Positions 54,405 through 63,197 of a DNA stretch of 64,000 nt are shown here, in pieces. How positions within the stretch are numbered: the stretch's first letter is position 1; each line of letters begins with the position of its first letter. Position numbers and translations under genes: made by a program. The notes below the pieces were generated by a model. The model was not told the DNA's origin. It did no database searches and worked only from the letters and a program-made list of their open reading frames with translations. This stretch comes from Caulobacter endophyticus. Lineage in GTDB: Bacteria; Pseudomonadota; Alphaproteobacteria; Caulobacterales; Caulobacteraceae. The stretch is taken from contig NZ_JARQWV010000014.1 in NCBI RefSeq assembly GCF_029543245.1, positions 1 through 64,000 of the forward strand. Reading direction: 5' to 3'.

Positions 54405-54608
54405 CGGTCAGGTCTCGATCATTCGACAGCTGAACCATCGAACTTTCGAACTCGTTCCTGATTTTTTTGTTTACGAATATTAATGCAGGCAAGCTGACGC
54501 AATTTCGCCACAAGAAATGTCGGCCGGCCGACAGCGTCTTACGGTCGCGGAGATCGTAAACCTTTGATCGGTTACAACACACGAACCTTCGTTCCGTGAG
54601 TTCCCTTC

Positions 54609-54842
54609 ATGCGCGCCTCCCGCCTGCTTCTCGTTCCCCTCCTGCTGGCGATCGCCGCCGGCGCCCAGGGCTGCCTGGCCGTCGCGGCCGGGGGCGCCGT
54701 CGTCGGCGCGACCGGAGCCGTGGTCGGCACGGCCGGCAAGGTCGCCGTCGGGACCGGCAAGGCCATCATCCCGGGCGAAAGCAAGAAGGACCGCGAAAAG
54801 CGCGAGTTCCGCGAATGGAAGAAGGCCCAGCGGGACGGATAG
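54609..54842 (+). CDS. Small glycine-zipper lipoprotein
   Basis: A 77-aa protein. The signal peptide LLLVPLLLAIAAGAQG ends before C22, a plausible if weak lipobox. Next comes a Gly/Ala/Val zipper GGAVVGATGAVVGTAGKVAV, then a charged tail KKDREKREFREWKKAQRDG. Related in style to envelope glycine-zipper proteins. Function unknown. Confidence 0.65.
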   Translation: MRASRLLLVPLLLAIAAGAQGCLAVAAGGAVVGATGAVVGTAGKVAVGTGKAIIPGESKKDREKREFREWKKAQRDG

Positions 54843-54919
54843 GCGCTTCGCGCTATCCCTCCGGTCCTCCGCGCAACCTCCCCCTCGGGGGGGAACTGAC
54901 GCGAAGCGACTGATGGGGG

Positions 54920-55315
54920 CTACTCCGCCGCTTGCGGGACCTGGCCGCCCACGGCCACGCCTTGCAGGTAGAGCGACAGCGGACGGATCTCGTAGGCGCC
55001 GGTCGGATTGGCCTCGCCCAGGGCGCGGGCCACGTCGAGCGCCTCGTCCATCGAGACGCAGTCGACGATGTAGAAGCCGAGCATGGCTTCCTTGGTCTCG
55101 GCGTAGGGGCCGTCCATCACCACTGGCGGCTCCTGGCCCTTGACCAGGGTCTTGGCCGAGCCGGTGAAGCCCAGGCGCCCGGCCGGCCCCAGCTTGCCCT
55201 CGGCATAGAGCCGGTTGTGGACAACAGAGAGGTTGGCCATCACCGCCTCGTCCTCGGCCTTGGTCCAGCCGGAAACCAGATCCTGATCGTTGTAGCAGAG
55301 GATGGCGTAGAGCAC
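54920..55315 (-). CDS. YciI-family (DGPF-domain) protein
   Basis: A 131-aa protein with MLYAILCYNDQDL at the start, MDGPYAETKEAMLGFYIVD (about residues 66-84) and SMDEALDVARALG, the DGPF/YCII-like pattern of the dimeric ferredoxin-like fold. These often neighbour an ECF sigma gene in other genomes; none is near here. Catalytic role unknown. A short CCTCCCCC-type palindrome lies downstream (54877-54915). Confidence 0.87.
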   Translation of the reverse strand: MLYAILCYNDQDLVSGWTKAEDEAVMANLSVVHNRLYAEGKLGPAGRLGFTGSAKTLVKGQEPPVVMDGPYAETKEAMLGFYIVDCVSMDEALDVARALGEANPTGAYEIRPLSLYLQGVAVGGQVPQAAE

Positions 55316-55381
55316 GGCGGGCCTCCCGGGTCATTCGGTGACGCAGGGGTATCGCGACCGTCGTTCTGTGGAAAGAGCCCT

Positions 55382-55861
55382 TCAGGCCTCGGGCGGCGGC
55401 TCTGCGACCGTTTCCGACGCAGGCTCGTCGATCACAGCCTCGGCCGGCTTGGGACGCGGACGGCCCAGGCGGACGATCTTCTCCTCGGCGGTGCGCACCA
55501 TCCGGGTCTGGTCGTTGAATTGCAGCAGTTGGGCGCAGACCGGGAAGAAGCCGCCGGGCATGCGGGTGTCGACGCCCTCGCTCAAGCTCATCAGATAGAT
55601 GCCGGCGGCCTGAAGCTTGCCCATGACCTGTAGCAGGTCGACGATATGGGCGGCGAAGGCGTGCAGGCTGGGAACCACCAGCAGGTCGCCCGGCTTGGCC
55701 GAGGCGATCGCCGCCTCCAGGCCCGGCTTGTGCACGGCCAGGGCGTAGCAGGCGTCGTGATGCAGCGCCTCGCAGCCGGCCGCCGTCAGCTTTTCCGCCA
55801 GGGGTCCGTCGAAGGTCGCGCCCCGAACGGGCGGGACCCGGAAGTAGCCGATCATGCGCAT
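55382..55861 (-). CDS. Serine-recombinase (resolvase) fold protein lacking catalytic residues
   Basis: About 159 aa from ATG 55861 (MRMIGYFRVPPVRGATFDGP). The fold of the resolvase N-terminal domain is clear: GYFRV start, GCEALHHDACYA, KPGLEAAIASAKPGDLLVVPS, and SLSEGVDTRMPGG. But the catalytic Ser of GYARVST (S10 in gamma-delta) is P10 here, and the active-site Arg pair of LDRLGR is replaced in PSLHAFAAHI. There is no HTH DNA-binding domain after it, only an Ala/Pro/Glu tail. It is thus a non-recombining relative, perhaps a domesticated regulator. Normal GC and codon use; an upstream palindrome separates it from queD. Confidence 0.7.
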   Translation of the reverse strand: MRMIGYFRVPPVRGATFDGPLAEKLTAAGCEALHHDACYALAVHKPGLEAAIASAKPGDLLVVPSLHAFAAHIVDLLQVMGKLQAAGIYLMSLSEGVDTRMPGGFFPVCAQLLQFNDQTRMVRTAEEKIVRLGRPRPKPAEAVIDEPASETVAEPPPEA

Positions 55862-55944
55862 GGCGCGTGTGTGGCGAACTCCGCGCCGCCGCGAAAGGGG
55901 CGACGGCGTCAAAGTCGGGGATAAACGAACGCGACGACGAGGAA

Positions 55945-56070
55945 CCTCCCCCTTTGGGGGAGGCGATCGCGCAACGATCGGTGGGGGGAGCATTTTCGAA
56001 ATCGGCCGACGCGGTGGACGCTGAAAACTTCCCCCCACCGGCCTTCGGCCTCCTCCCCCACAGGGGGAGG
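55945..56070. repeat. Intergenic palindrome of the CCTCCCCC family
   Basis: CCTCCCCCTTTGGGGGAGG with GCGATCGCGCAACGATCG at the left, GGCCTTCGGCC and CCTCCCCCACAGGGGGAGG at the right (as arm pairs). It lies between the resolvase-fold gene and the queD end. Confidence 0.8.
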
Positions 56071-56081
56071 TTCCCTGAAAT

Positions 56082-56450
56082 CTAAAGCGTCAGCGCACAG
56101 CTCTCGCCGATGGTCGGGCGCGACAGCACCACGCGCGACAGCCCGGGGAACTGCGGCTTCAGGCGCTCGGCGAAATAGAGGCAGATCCGCTCCAGCGTCG
56201 GGCTTTCCAGGCCGGGGCGGTCGTTGAGCAGGCCGTGGTCGAGCTCGGTGGCCACCGCCTTCAGGGCGACGTCCAGGCTCTCGAGGTCGGCGACCCAGCC
56301 GGCGGGCTGCATGACGCCCTTCACGCTGGCCTCGACGCGGAACGAGTGGCCGTGCAGGCGGCGATAGCGGTGATCGCCGGGGCCTTGCTCAATGTAGTGG
56401 GCCGCATCGAAATGCGCGGCCTTCGTGATCTCGAAGACGGGTTCGGACAT
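56082..56450 (-). CDS. queD: 6-carboxytetrahydropterin synthase-like QueD
   Basis: A 122-aa homolog of 6-pyruvoyl-tetrahydropterin synthase. Zinc ligands: H in FDAAH (about residue 17) and HGH (about 35-37) in RYRRLHGHSF. The C-terminal acidic/His residues LDHGLLND and PTIGESCAL are present. In E. coli QueD the Cys of CGRLHGH is catalytic; here that position is Tyr (YRRLHGH). It makes 6-carboxytetrahydropterin from dihydroneopterin triphosphate for 7-deazaguanine synthesis. Follows queE on the same strand. Confidence 0.92.
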   Translation of the reverse strand: MSEPVFEITKAAHFDAAHYIEQGPGDHRYRRLHGHSFRVEASVKGVMQPAGWVADLESLDVALKAVATELDHGLLNDRPGLESPTLERICLYFAERLKPQFPGLSRVVLSRPTIGESCALTL

Positions 56451-56521
56451 GGACTTCTTTTATGACTAGGCCTGGGAGGCTCTAGCGCGCGGTCCTGTCA
56501 CCAAACCGAGCGCCCTATCCA

Positions 56522-57154
56522 TCAGGGCAGGCCGAGATACTTGTGTGTCTGGACGCTTAAACGCCATTTGGGGTGGGCAAGGCAATAGGCGACGGCCAAT
56601 TGCGTGTTCCTGTCGCGGTCCGGGCCGTCCATAGGCTGGAGATAGAAACGCTCGAAATCCATGTCCTCGAAGCGCTCGGGCATGGCCTTCTCCTGCGGGA
56701 AGACAAGCTTCAGCTCCTGGCCCGAGGTCTGCACCACCGGGGCGTCGGCCTTGGGGCTGACGCAGATCCAGTCGATGCCGTCGATGGCCGGCAGGGTGCC
56801 GTTGCTTTCCATGGCGATCTGGAAGCCACGCGCATGCAGGGCCTCGACGATGGCCGCGTCCAGTTGCAGCAGCGGCTCGCCGCCGGTGCAGACCACCAGC
56901 CGGTCGTCCGGGCCTCCGGTCCAGGCGGCCTCGACCGCATCGGCCAGGGCGTCGGCGGTGGCGAACTTGCCGCCGCCCTCACCGTCCGTACCCACGAAGT
57001 CGGTGTCGCAGAAGGTGCAGACAGCCTTGGCGCGGTCCTGCTCGCGGCCGGTCCACAGGTTGCAGCCCGAAAAGCGGCAGAACACGGCCGCCTTGCCCGC
57101 CTGGCCGCCTTCGCCCTGCAAGGTCAGGAAGATCTCTTTGACGGAATAGGTCAT
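56522..57154 (-). CDS. queE: 7-carboxy-7-deazaguanine synthase
   Basis: A 210-aa radical SAM enzyme. The Fe-S cysteines are in FCRFSGCNLWTG and CTFCDTDFVG, i.e. an expanded loop with a long gap between the first Cys and CxxC rather than CX3CX2C, as known for alphaproteobacterial and Burkholderia QueE. CTGGEPLLQLD binds the substrate/SAM. It converts carboxytetrahydropterin to CDG. Downstream queD is 71 bases away. Confidence 0.95.
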   Translation of the reverse strand: MTYSVKEIFLTLQGEGGQAGKAAVFCRFSGCNLWTGREQDRAKAVCTFCDTDFVGTDGEGGGKFATADALADAVEAAWTGGPDDRLVVCTGGEPLLQLDAAIVEALHARGFQIAMESNGTLPAIDGIDWICVSPKADAPVVQTSGQELKLVFPQEKAMPERFEDMDFERFYLQPMDGPDRDRNTQLAVAYCLAHPKWRLSVQTHKYLGLP

Positions 57155-57160
57155 CGAAGA

Positions 57161-57328
57161 CCTCCCCTCTCCCCTTGCGGGAGAGGGTGGCGGTCCGAAG
57201 GACCGTCGGGTGAGGGGTTGATGGCGATATCCGCCGCGTGGGGCGGAACGATCGGGCGCGGCGTCATCGGTTTGAGAGACCCCTCATCCGACGGCTTCGC
57301 CGCCACCTTCTCCCGCAAGGGGAGAAGG
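57161..57328. repeat. Palindrome overlapping the 3' end of queC
   Basis: Left hairpin CCTCTCCCCTTGCGGGAGAGG, then GGTCCGAAGGACC, then at the right the pair CGGCTTCGCCG and CCTTCTCCCGCAAGGGGAGAAGG (as arms). Its right third (57284-57328) is inside the queC reading frame and supplies the C-terminal tail. Confidence 0.75.
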
Positions 57329-58063
57329 AAGCGGAAAGCGCCCAGCCGCATCCCACTCGGCATAGCCCTTCTCGCGCAGCTCGCAGGCCGGGCATTCGCC
57401 GCAGCCATGGCCCCACGGATGCAGCTCGCCGCGTTCGCCCTGGTAGCAGGTGTGGCTCTCGACCACGATCAGGTCGACGAGGTCCTCGCCGCCCAGCTGC
57501 TTGGCCAGGGCCCAGGTCTGCGCCTTGGTCAGGTGCATCAGCGGCGTCTCGACGCGGAAATTGCGATCCATGCCCAGGTTCATGGCGCTCTGCATGGCGT
57601 CCAGCGTGTCGCGACGGCAGTCGGGATAGCCCGAGAAGTCGGTCTCGCACATACCGCCGACCAGGGCGTCGATGCCCCGGCGGTCGGCCAGGGCCGCGGC
57701 GTAGATCAGGAACACCAGGTTGCGGCCGGGCACGAAGGTCGACGGCAGGCCGCGCTCGGTCATCTCGATGGCGCGATCGGCGGTCAGGGCCGACTGAGCG
57801 ACGGCGCCGAAGCTCTTGATGTCCAGGACATGGTCCTCGCCCAGGCGGTCGGCCCAATGTGGGAAGCGGGCGGCGACCTGGTGACGGACGGCCTGGCGGG
57901 CCTCCATCTCGACCGAGTGACGCTGGCCGTAGTCGAAGCCCAGGGTCTCGACGCGAGCATAGCGCTCGAGCGCCCAGGCCAGGCAGACGCTGGAGTCCTG
58001 GCCGCCGGAGAACAGCACCAGGGCGGCGCCGGAGGGCGCGGAAGGCGTGAGTGATGCGGACAT
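57284..58063 (-). CDS. queC: 7-cyano-7-deazaguanine synthase
   Basis: About 259 aa from ATG 58063 ([18 protein letters not shown]). P-loop ATP-binding [14 protein letters not shown], zinc cysteines in SHTCYQGE and [12 protein letters not shown]. It makes preQ0 from CDG with ammonia and ATP. The upstream gene would be queE's partner in the pathway; order here is queC-queE-queD. The last 15 or so residues ([17 protein letters not shown]) are encoded by the palindrome described at 57161-57328, not by a conserved QueC tail. Confidence 0.93.
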   Translation of the reverse strand: MSASLTPSAPSGAALVLFSGGQDSSVCLAWALERYARVETLGFDYGQRHSVEMEARQAVRHQVAARFPHWADRLGEDHVLDIKSFGAVAQSALTADRAIEMTERGLPSTFVPGRNLVFLIYAAALADRRGIDALVGGMCETDFSGYPDCRRDTLDAMQSAMNLGMDRNFRVETPLMHLTKAQTWALAKQLGGEDLVDLIVVESHTCYQGERGELHPWGHGCGECPACELREKGYAEWDAAGRFPLPSPLAGEGGGEAVG

Positions 58064-58537
58064 GCCCGCTCCTCTACACGACCTTGGCTTCGGCTGGAAC
58101 GGCGGTGCGCCTGTCGCCACGGGCGACGGCGGTCGCGGAACATCGTTTTGCGCTGTACCTTTTACGGGAATAGGCCAAGATACGCGCCGTGGGGGAGCGG
58201 ATTTCCTCGCTGTATTCAGCCCATCCGCACGCTTGACCTAAGGTCAGGCGATACACCCGTTTTTCTAATTTCGGCGAAAACGCTGACTCGGAACAATTGA
58301 TTGACGTTGCGGAAAGTGAAAAGCCGTAACCTATCGCCGTTTACTTACAGCGCCGCCAGTTGACAGCTAAAGAACGCAAGTATGCAATCTCGCAAAGCCG
58401 AAGCAGGTCTGCCGGACACCTGCGCGCCGATCTCCGCAACGGAGATACGACAATGAAAACGTGCGGCGACGAGGAAACAACGGGACGCGGATAGGGGCCG
58501 CCCACAAGGCGTCATCGCGTCCAGGGAGGGATTTCGA
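58064..58537. other. Divergent promoter region with a leader hairpin
   Basis: The 474 bases between queC and the receptor hold no full gene. The half nearest the receptor is AT-richer (58255-58420). A perfect 7-bp hairpin, ATCTCCG-CAA-CGGAGAT (58430-58446), is followed by a 13-codon open frame (MKTCGDEETTGRG) at 58453, too short to call. AGGGAGG lies before ATG 58538. No preQ1 riboswitch shape was found upstream of queC. Confidence 0.55.
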
Positions 58538-61531
58538 ATGACGCAGACTCCGCGCTTGCGGCGCCTTCTGGCTATGGGCGCTTCCGCCGCCGTTCTGACC
58601 GCCGTGGCCGCTCCGGCCGCCTTCGCCCAGACTCAGGTTCCGGCCAAGCCGGCCTCCGACAACGTGATCGAGGAACTGGTCGTCACCGCCCAGAAGAAGG
58701 AGGAAGCCCTCCAGGACGTGCCGATCGCGGTCTCGGCCTTCAGCCAGGACAGCCTGGAAGCCCAGAAGATCGACGGCGGCCCCAACCTGCAGCAGGCCAT
58801 TCCGAACGTCAGCTTCGGCAAGAGCAACTTCACCAACAGCTTCAACTTCCAGATCCGCGGCATCGGCTCCAAGGGCGTCGGCGTCTCGGCCGACAACGGC
58901 GTCGGCGTGCACCTCAACAACGCCCCGCTGCAGGCCAGCAACCTGTTCGAGGCCGAGTTCTACGACGTCGAGCGGGTGGAAGTGCTGCGCGGCCCGCAAG
59001 GCACGCTGTATGGCCGCAACGCCACCGGCGGCGTCGTCAACATCATCACGGCCAAGCCGACGGATCGCTTCGAAGGGCTGCTGCGCGCCGAATACGGCAA
59101 CTATGACAGCAAACGCCTGCGAGGAACGGTCAACATCCCGATCGTCGAGGAGAAGATGGCCCTGCGCATCGCCGGTGCGATGATCCAGCGCGACGGCTTC
59201 GTCACCAACACCTTCAACAACAACAAGGTCGACGATCGCGACCTCTATTCCACGCGGGTCAGCCTGGCGGTGAACCCGAACGAGCGCCTGCGCGTCAACC
59301 TGATGTGGGAGCACTTCAAGGAAGACGACAACCGCGCCCGCATCGGCAAGCAGCTCTGCACCAAGGACGACGGCCCGGCCACGGTCGGCGGCGTCGCCAC
59401 CGGCACGGCGCGCCGCTACCTGACCCAGGGCTGCGCCTCGGCCAGCCTCTACACCAACGCCGCCTACGGCACGGTCAACACGTCCGGCACGCTCTACGGC
59501 GTCCTGGGCAACCTGGTGGGCTTCACCAGCGGCGACCTCAACGCCGGCGACACGGTCACCCGCGACCTGCGCGAGATCGAGACCCGCTTCGACCCGATCT
59601 ACCGGTCGACCTCGGACAACTACCAGTTCAACTTCGCCTACGACCTGACCGACCAGTTGACCTTCACGTCGCTGAGCTCGATCACCACCAGCGACATCTA
59701 TTCCAAGCAGGACTACTTCCGGAACATCTCGCCGGGCACGTTCAACAGCACAGCCCTGACGCCGGGCGGCAACTTCACCGATCCGCAGACCGGGACGGCC
59801 AACACCTTCCTGACCTACGACATCTCCAAATCCAACGCCAAGCAGATCAGCCAGGAGTTCCGCCTGCAGTCGGCCTTCGACGGGCCGATCAACTTCAACA
59901 TCGGCGGCATCTATTTCGACTATCGCGGCGTCACCGACTACTACGTGGTCTCAAACGGCCTGACGATCTCGGCCCTGGCGCTGAACTTCCAGAACACCGG
60001 CAACCCGAACTGCAATCCGCTGACCACGGCCAACTGCATCGGGATCGACACCTCGGCCAACCCAACCGGCGAGGGCCACAACTACTTCGACAACCGCACG
60101 CCCTATCACCTGAAGGCCACGGCCCTGTTCGGCGAGGTCTACTGGCAGGCCAGCGAGGATCTGAAGTTCACCCTGGGCCTGCGCCAGACCCGCGACAAGA
60201 AGACCTCGGACAACATCTCGACCGCCCTGCTCGCCCCCGGCTACGGCCTGATCACCGGCACGCCGGCGCAGCAGAAGTCGGACTTCAAGGAACTGACCGG
60301 GCGCCTGGGCTTCGACTACAAGGCCAGCCTGCCGTTCACCGACGAGACCCTGCTCTATGCCTTCTATTCCAAGGGCTACAAGGGCGGCGGCGCCAACCCG
60401 CCGGGGGCCATCGGCGTGGCGGGCGTGGCGGCGACCTACCAGCCGGAGTTCGTCAACGCCTACGAGATCGGGGCCAAGAACACCCTGCTGGGCGGCAGCC
60501 TGCTGCTGAACGCCACCGGCTTCTACTACGACTACCAGGGCTACCAGATCTCGAAGATCGTCAACCGCACCTCGGTCAACGAGAACATCGACGCCAAGGT
60601 CTGGGGCGTGGAACTGGAAACCCTGTGGCAGCCGGTCAAGGGCCTGCGCCTGAACGCCAATGTCGGCTATCTGAACACCGAGATCGGCAAGGGCGTCAGC
60701 TCGATCGACGTCATGAACCGCACCCAGGGCGACCCGGCCCTGACCCTGGTCAAGGCCGCCCGGCCGACCGCGGCGCTGGGCAGCAACTGCGTGCTGACCA
60801 CCGCCGGCGTGGCCACGATCATCGGAGCGGGTCTGGGCGGCACCCTGCCGCTGGCCTGCGCTGGCCCCGGCACCGGCACCAGCAGCTACTACAGCAACCT
60901 GGCCAACACCCTCTACACCCTGCCCACCGCTTCGGGCGGGGCGGGCCTGACCGCGGCACAGGCCACGGCGGTGCAGACCATCCTGGCGGCGGCCGGCGGC
61001 CCGGCGGCCGGGGCCTCGACCCTGGCCGGGGCCCTGATTTCGCAGGGCTTCACCCCCGCCCAGGCCACGGGCCTGGTCACCGTGGCCCTGACGGCCAACA
61101 CCCTGGCCAACAATGTGGGCCTCTACAACTACGCCGCCGGCGCCTCGATCGACGGCCGCGCCGCCGACCTGACCGGCAATGAACTGCCCAACTCGCCGCA
61201 CTGGACCCTGTCGCTGGGCGCCCAATACACCTGGGACCTGTCGTCCGGCTGGGCCGCCACCCTGCGCGGCGACTACTACCGCCAGAGCGAACAGTACGCC
61301 CGCATCTACAACACCGAGTACGACCGGCTGAAATCCTGGGAGAACGTCAACCTGACGCTGAAGATCGAAAAGCCGGAGCTGGGCCTGTCGATCGACGCCT
61401 ATGTGAAGAACCTGCTGAACAAGACGCCGATCACCGACGCCTACACCACCGACGACACCTCGGGCCTGTTCACCAACGTCTACACTCTGGAACCCCGCCT
61501 CTACGGGGTCAGCCTGACCAAGACCTGGTGA
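58538..61531 (+). CDS. Large TonB-dependent receptor with an inserted loop
   Basis: A 997-aa receptor. Signal peptide to AAFAQ (about residue 31); TonB-box-like IEELVVTAQKK; plug with RVEVLRGPQGTLYGRNATGG; 22-strand barrel with YAFYSKGYKGGGANPPG and ending LYGVSLTKTW. No STN domain. Between YLNTEIGKG (about residue 714) and DLTGNELPNSPHWTLSLG (about 875) lies a 130-residue Ala/Gly/Thr-rich segment with two Cys, absent in the usual 750-800-aa members, likely an extracellular loop extension. A strong Shine-Dalgarno AGGGAGG and terminator frame the gene as a single-gene unit. Confidence 0.95.
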   Translation: MTQTPRLRRLLAMGASAAVLTAVAAPAAFAQTQVPAKPASDNVIEELVVTAQKKEEALQDVPIAVSAFSQDSLEAQKIDGGPNLQQAIPNVSFGKSNFTNSFNFQIRGIGSKGVGVSADNGVGVHLNNAPLQASNLFEAEFYDVERVEVLRGPQGTLYGRNATGGVVNIITAKPTDRFEGLLRAEYGNYDSKRLRGTVNIPIVEEKMALRIAGAMIQRDGFVTNTFNNNKVDDRDLYSTRVSLAVNPNERLRVNLMWEHFKEDDNRARIGKQLCTKDDGPATVGGVATGTARRYLTQGCASASLYTNAAYGTVNTSGTLYGVLGNLVGFTSGDLNAGDTVTRDLREIETRFDPIYRSTSDNYQFNFAYDLTDQLTFTSLSSITTSDIYSKQDYFRNISPGTFNSTALTPGGNFTDPQTGTANTFLTYDISKSNAKQISQEFRLQSAFDGPINFNIGGIYFDYRGVTDYYVVSNGLTISALALNFQNTGNPNCNPLTTANCIGIDTSANPTGEGHNYFDNRTPYHLKATALFGEVYWQASEDLKFTLGLRQTRDKKTSDNISTALLAPGYGLITGTPAQQKSDFKELTGRLGFDYKASLPFTDETLLYAFYSKGYKGGGANPPGAIGVAGVAATYQPEFVNAYEIGAKNTLLGGSLLLNATGFYYDYQGYQISKIVNRTSVNENIDAKVWGVELETLWQPVKGLRLNANVGYLNTEIGKGVSSIDVMNRTQGDPALTLVKAARPTAALGSNCVLTTAGVATIIGAGLGGTLPLACAGPGTGTSSYYSNLANTLYTLPTASGGAGLTAAQATAVQTILAAAGGPAAGASTLAGALISQGFTPAQATGLVTVALTANTLANNVGLYNYAAGASIDGRAADLTGNELPNSPHWTLSLGAQYTWDLSSGWAATLRGDYYRQSEQYARIYNTEYDRLKSWENVNLTLKIEKPELGLSIDAYVKNLLNKTPITDAYTTDDTSGLFTNVYTLEPRLYGVSLTKTW

Positions 61532-61560
61532 CCTGATCGGGCCGGATCGGCTCGAGACTG

Positions 61561-61592
61561 GGGGCGGCGGACACATGTCCGCCGCCCCTTTT
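61561..61592 (+). terminator. Rho-independent terminator after the receptor
   Basis: A perfect 12-bp stem GGGGCGGCGGAC / GTCCGCCGCCCC with loop ACAT is followed by TTTT. The best intrinsic terminator in this half of the window. Confidence 0.93.
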
Positions 61593-61673
61593 GCTTTCAG
61601 TGCTGTGACTTAACGACTCTGCAAGGCCAAGTCGTCCAATCTGTGAATTCCCCGACGCCTACCCCCCGGCCGC

Positions 61674-63197
61674 ATGGAAACGCTCGCCCGCCTCATCGAT
61701 CGCCGCGATCCGGTCGACCCAGACACCCCCTGCCGGGCGGTGCTGGAGATCTTCGCGAGCGAACCGGCCCTGGCCGCCCTGGCGGTTACGCAGGACGGCG
61801 CGCCCATCGGCCTCGTCTATCGCGACGTCTTCGTCGGACAGATGCTGGTCGCCGCCGAGCACCTGAACGCGCGCCCCGTCTCGGAGGTCATGGACCCCGA
61901 CCCGCGCAGCGTGCGCGTGGCGATGGAGCCTGGCGTCTTCGTCGACGCACTGGCCCAGAGCGCCACCCCCGTCTTCCGCACCGCCTTCGTCGCCACCGAC
62001 GAGAACGGCCACTATGTCGGCGTGGGCGGCCTGGCCTCCCTGCTCGCCTCGCACCGCCGCAAGCAGCGCGAGGCCCGCGAGGCCATGGGCCTGGTCGAGC
62101 GCATGGCGCACGACATCGGCCTGCACCTGGAAGGCGTCCAGGCCTTCACCGACCGGCTGGAGCAGCAGCGCCTTGCGCCCGACGCGGCCGCCTGCGTGCG
62201 CGCCATCAGCGACACCAGCCGCGACATGAGCGAGATCCTCGGCCGGGCCATGGACCTGCATCGGGCCGCGACCGGCGGACTGTCGCTGTCGCCCGAACCG
62301 ACCCGCCTGCGCGATCTGGCCGACGCCGTCGAGGCCCGATGGGCCCCGCGGGCCGCCGAAAGCGGCTCGACCCTGCTGTTCTCCTACGACGGCGAGCCCG
62401 AAGCCGCCGCCCTGGTCGACCCCTCGCGCCTGCTGCAGGTGTTCGACGCCCTGATCGACGGCGCACTGGCCCATGGCCGCGGTGTCATCGAGGCCAGCCT
62501 GAGGGCCCGCCTCGACGACGGCCGCCTGCGCCTGGAAGGCGACGTGCGCGACAACGCCGCCGCCGTCACCGCCGAGGAACGCCTGGCCCGGGTGTTCGAC
62601 CCGCTCGGCGAAGGCCGCATGGACGACCGCGCCGAGATGGCCCTGGGCGTGGGCATGGCCCTGGCTCACCGCGTGCTGCGCGAGATGGGCGGCCAGGTGC
62701 GCGCCGAGCCCAATCGCGGCGCCGGCCTGACCCTGCGCTTCGCCCTCACCGCCCCGGTCGCCCAGGTCGATACCGACGACCACGAGGACCTCAGCGTCTC
62801 GGCCCGCCCGGCCCACATCCTGATCGTCGACGACAACGCCACCAACCGCATGGTCGCAGAGGCGCTGTGCGAGATGTTCGACTGCACCTCCGAGCAGGTG
62901 GTCGACGGTGTGGAAGCCGTAGAGGCCGCCCGCACCGGCCGCTTCGACCTGATCCTGATGGACATCAAGATGCCCCGCATGGACGGGGTGACCGCCACCC
63001 GCGCCATTCGCGAACTGCCCGGCCCGGCCGGCGCCGCGCCCATCGTCGCCCTGACCGCCAACGCCGGCCCCGAGGACGTCGCCGTCTACCTGGCCGCCGG
63101 CATGCAGGACGTGGTTGAAAAGCCGATCAAGCCCGAGCGCCTGGCCATCGTGCTGAGCGCCCTGCTGGGCGGCGAGGACGAACAGGAAGCCGCCTGA
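61674..63197 (+). CDS. CBS - degenerate histidine kinase - receiver protein
   Basis: A 507-aa protein. Residues about 15-125 look like a CBS-domain pair (LAVTQDGAPIGLVYRDVF, VSEVMDPDP, FVATDENGHYVGVGG). A HisKA-like helix with H146 in LVERMAHDIGLHLEG follows, but the usual P after H-D/E is missing. In the ATPase part the N-box Asn is replaced (FDALIDGALAHG) and the DxGxG box reads DNAAAVTAEERLARVFDPL, while the G2 box region (LGVGMALAHRVLREMGG) is kept. The receiver is intact: VDDNATNR, D430 in LILMDIKMPRMDG, and VEKPIKPE. It is probably a sensory scaffold or pseudokinase with a live receiver. A LuxR-type gene follows. Confidence 0.8.
   Translation: METLARLIDRRDPVDPDTPCRAVLEIFASEPALAALAVTQDGAPIGLVYRDVFVGQMLVAAEHLNARPVSEVMDPDPRSVRVAMEPGVFVDALAQSATPVFRTAFVATDENGHYVGVGGLASLLASHRRKQREAREAMGLVERMAHDIGLHLEGVQAFTDRLEQQRLAPDAAACVRAISDTSRDMSEILGRAMDLHRAATGGLSLSPEPTRLRDLADAVEARWAPRAAESGSTLLFSYDGEPEAAALVDPSRLLQVFDALIDGALAHGRGVIEASLRARLDDGRLRLEGDVRDNAAAVTAEERLARVFDPLGEGRMDDRAEMALGVGMALAHRVLREMGGQVRAEPNRGAGLTLRFALTAPVAQVDTDDHEDLSVSARPAHILIVDDNATNRMVAEALCEMFDCTSEQVVDGVEAVEAARTGRFDLILMDIKMPRMDGVTATRAIRELPGPAGAAPIVALTANAGPEDVAVYLAAGMQDVVEKPIKPERLAIVLSALLGGEDEQEAA

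Noticed and set aside
50320..54582. A 1420-codon open frame antisense to argH, lysA and aroC
   Set aside because: GC-rich codon use leaves long stop-free antisense frames; the composition is repetitive His/Gly/Ala/Arg without any domain, and the sense-strand genes are clear.
58064..58260. A preQ1 riboswitch before queC
   Set aside because: No pseudoknot-type core or A-rich tail was found in the expected strand.
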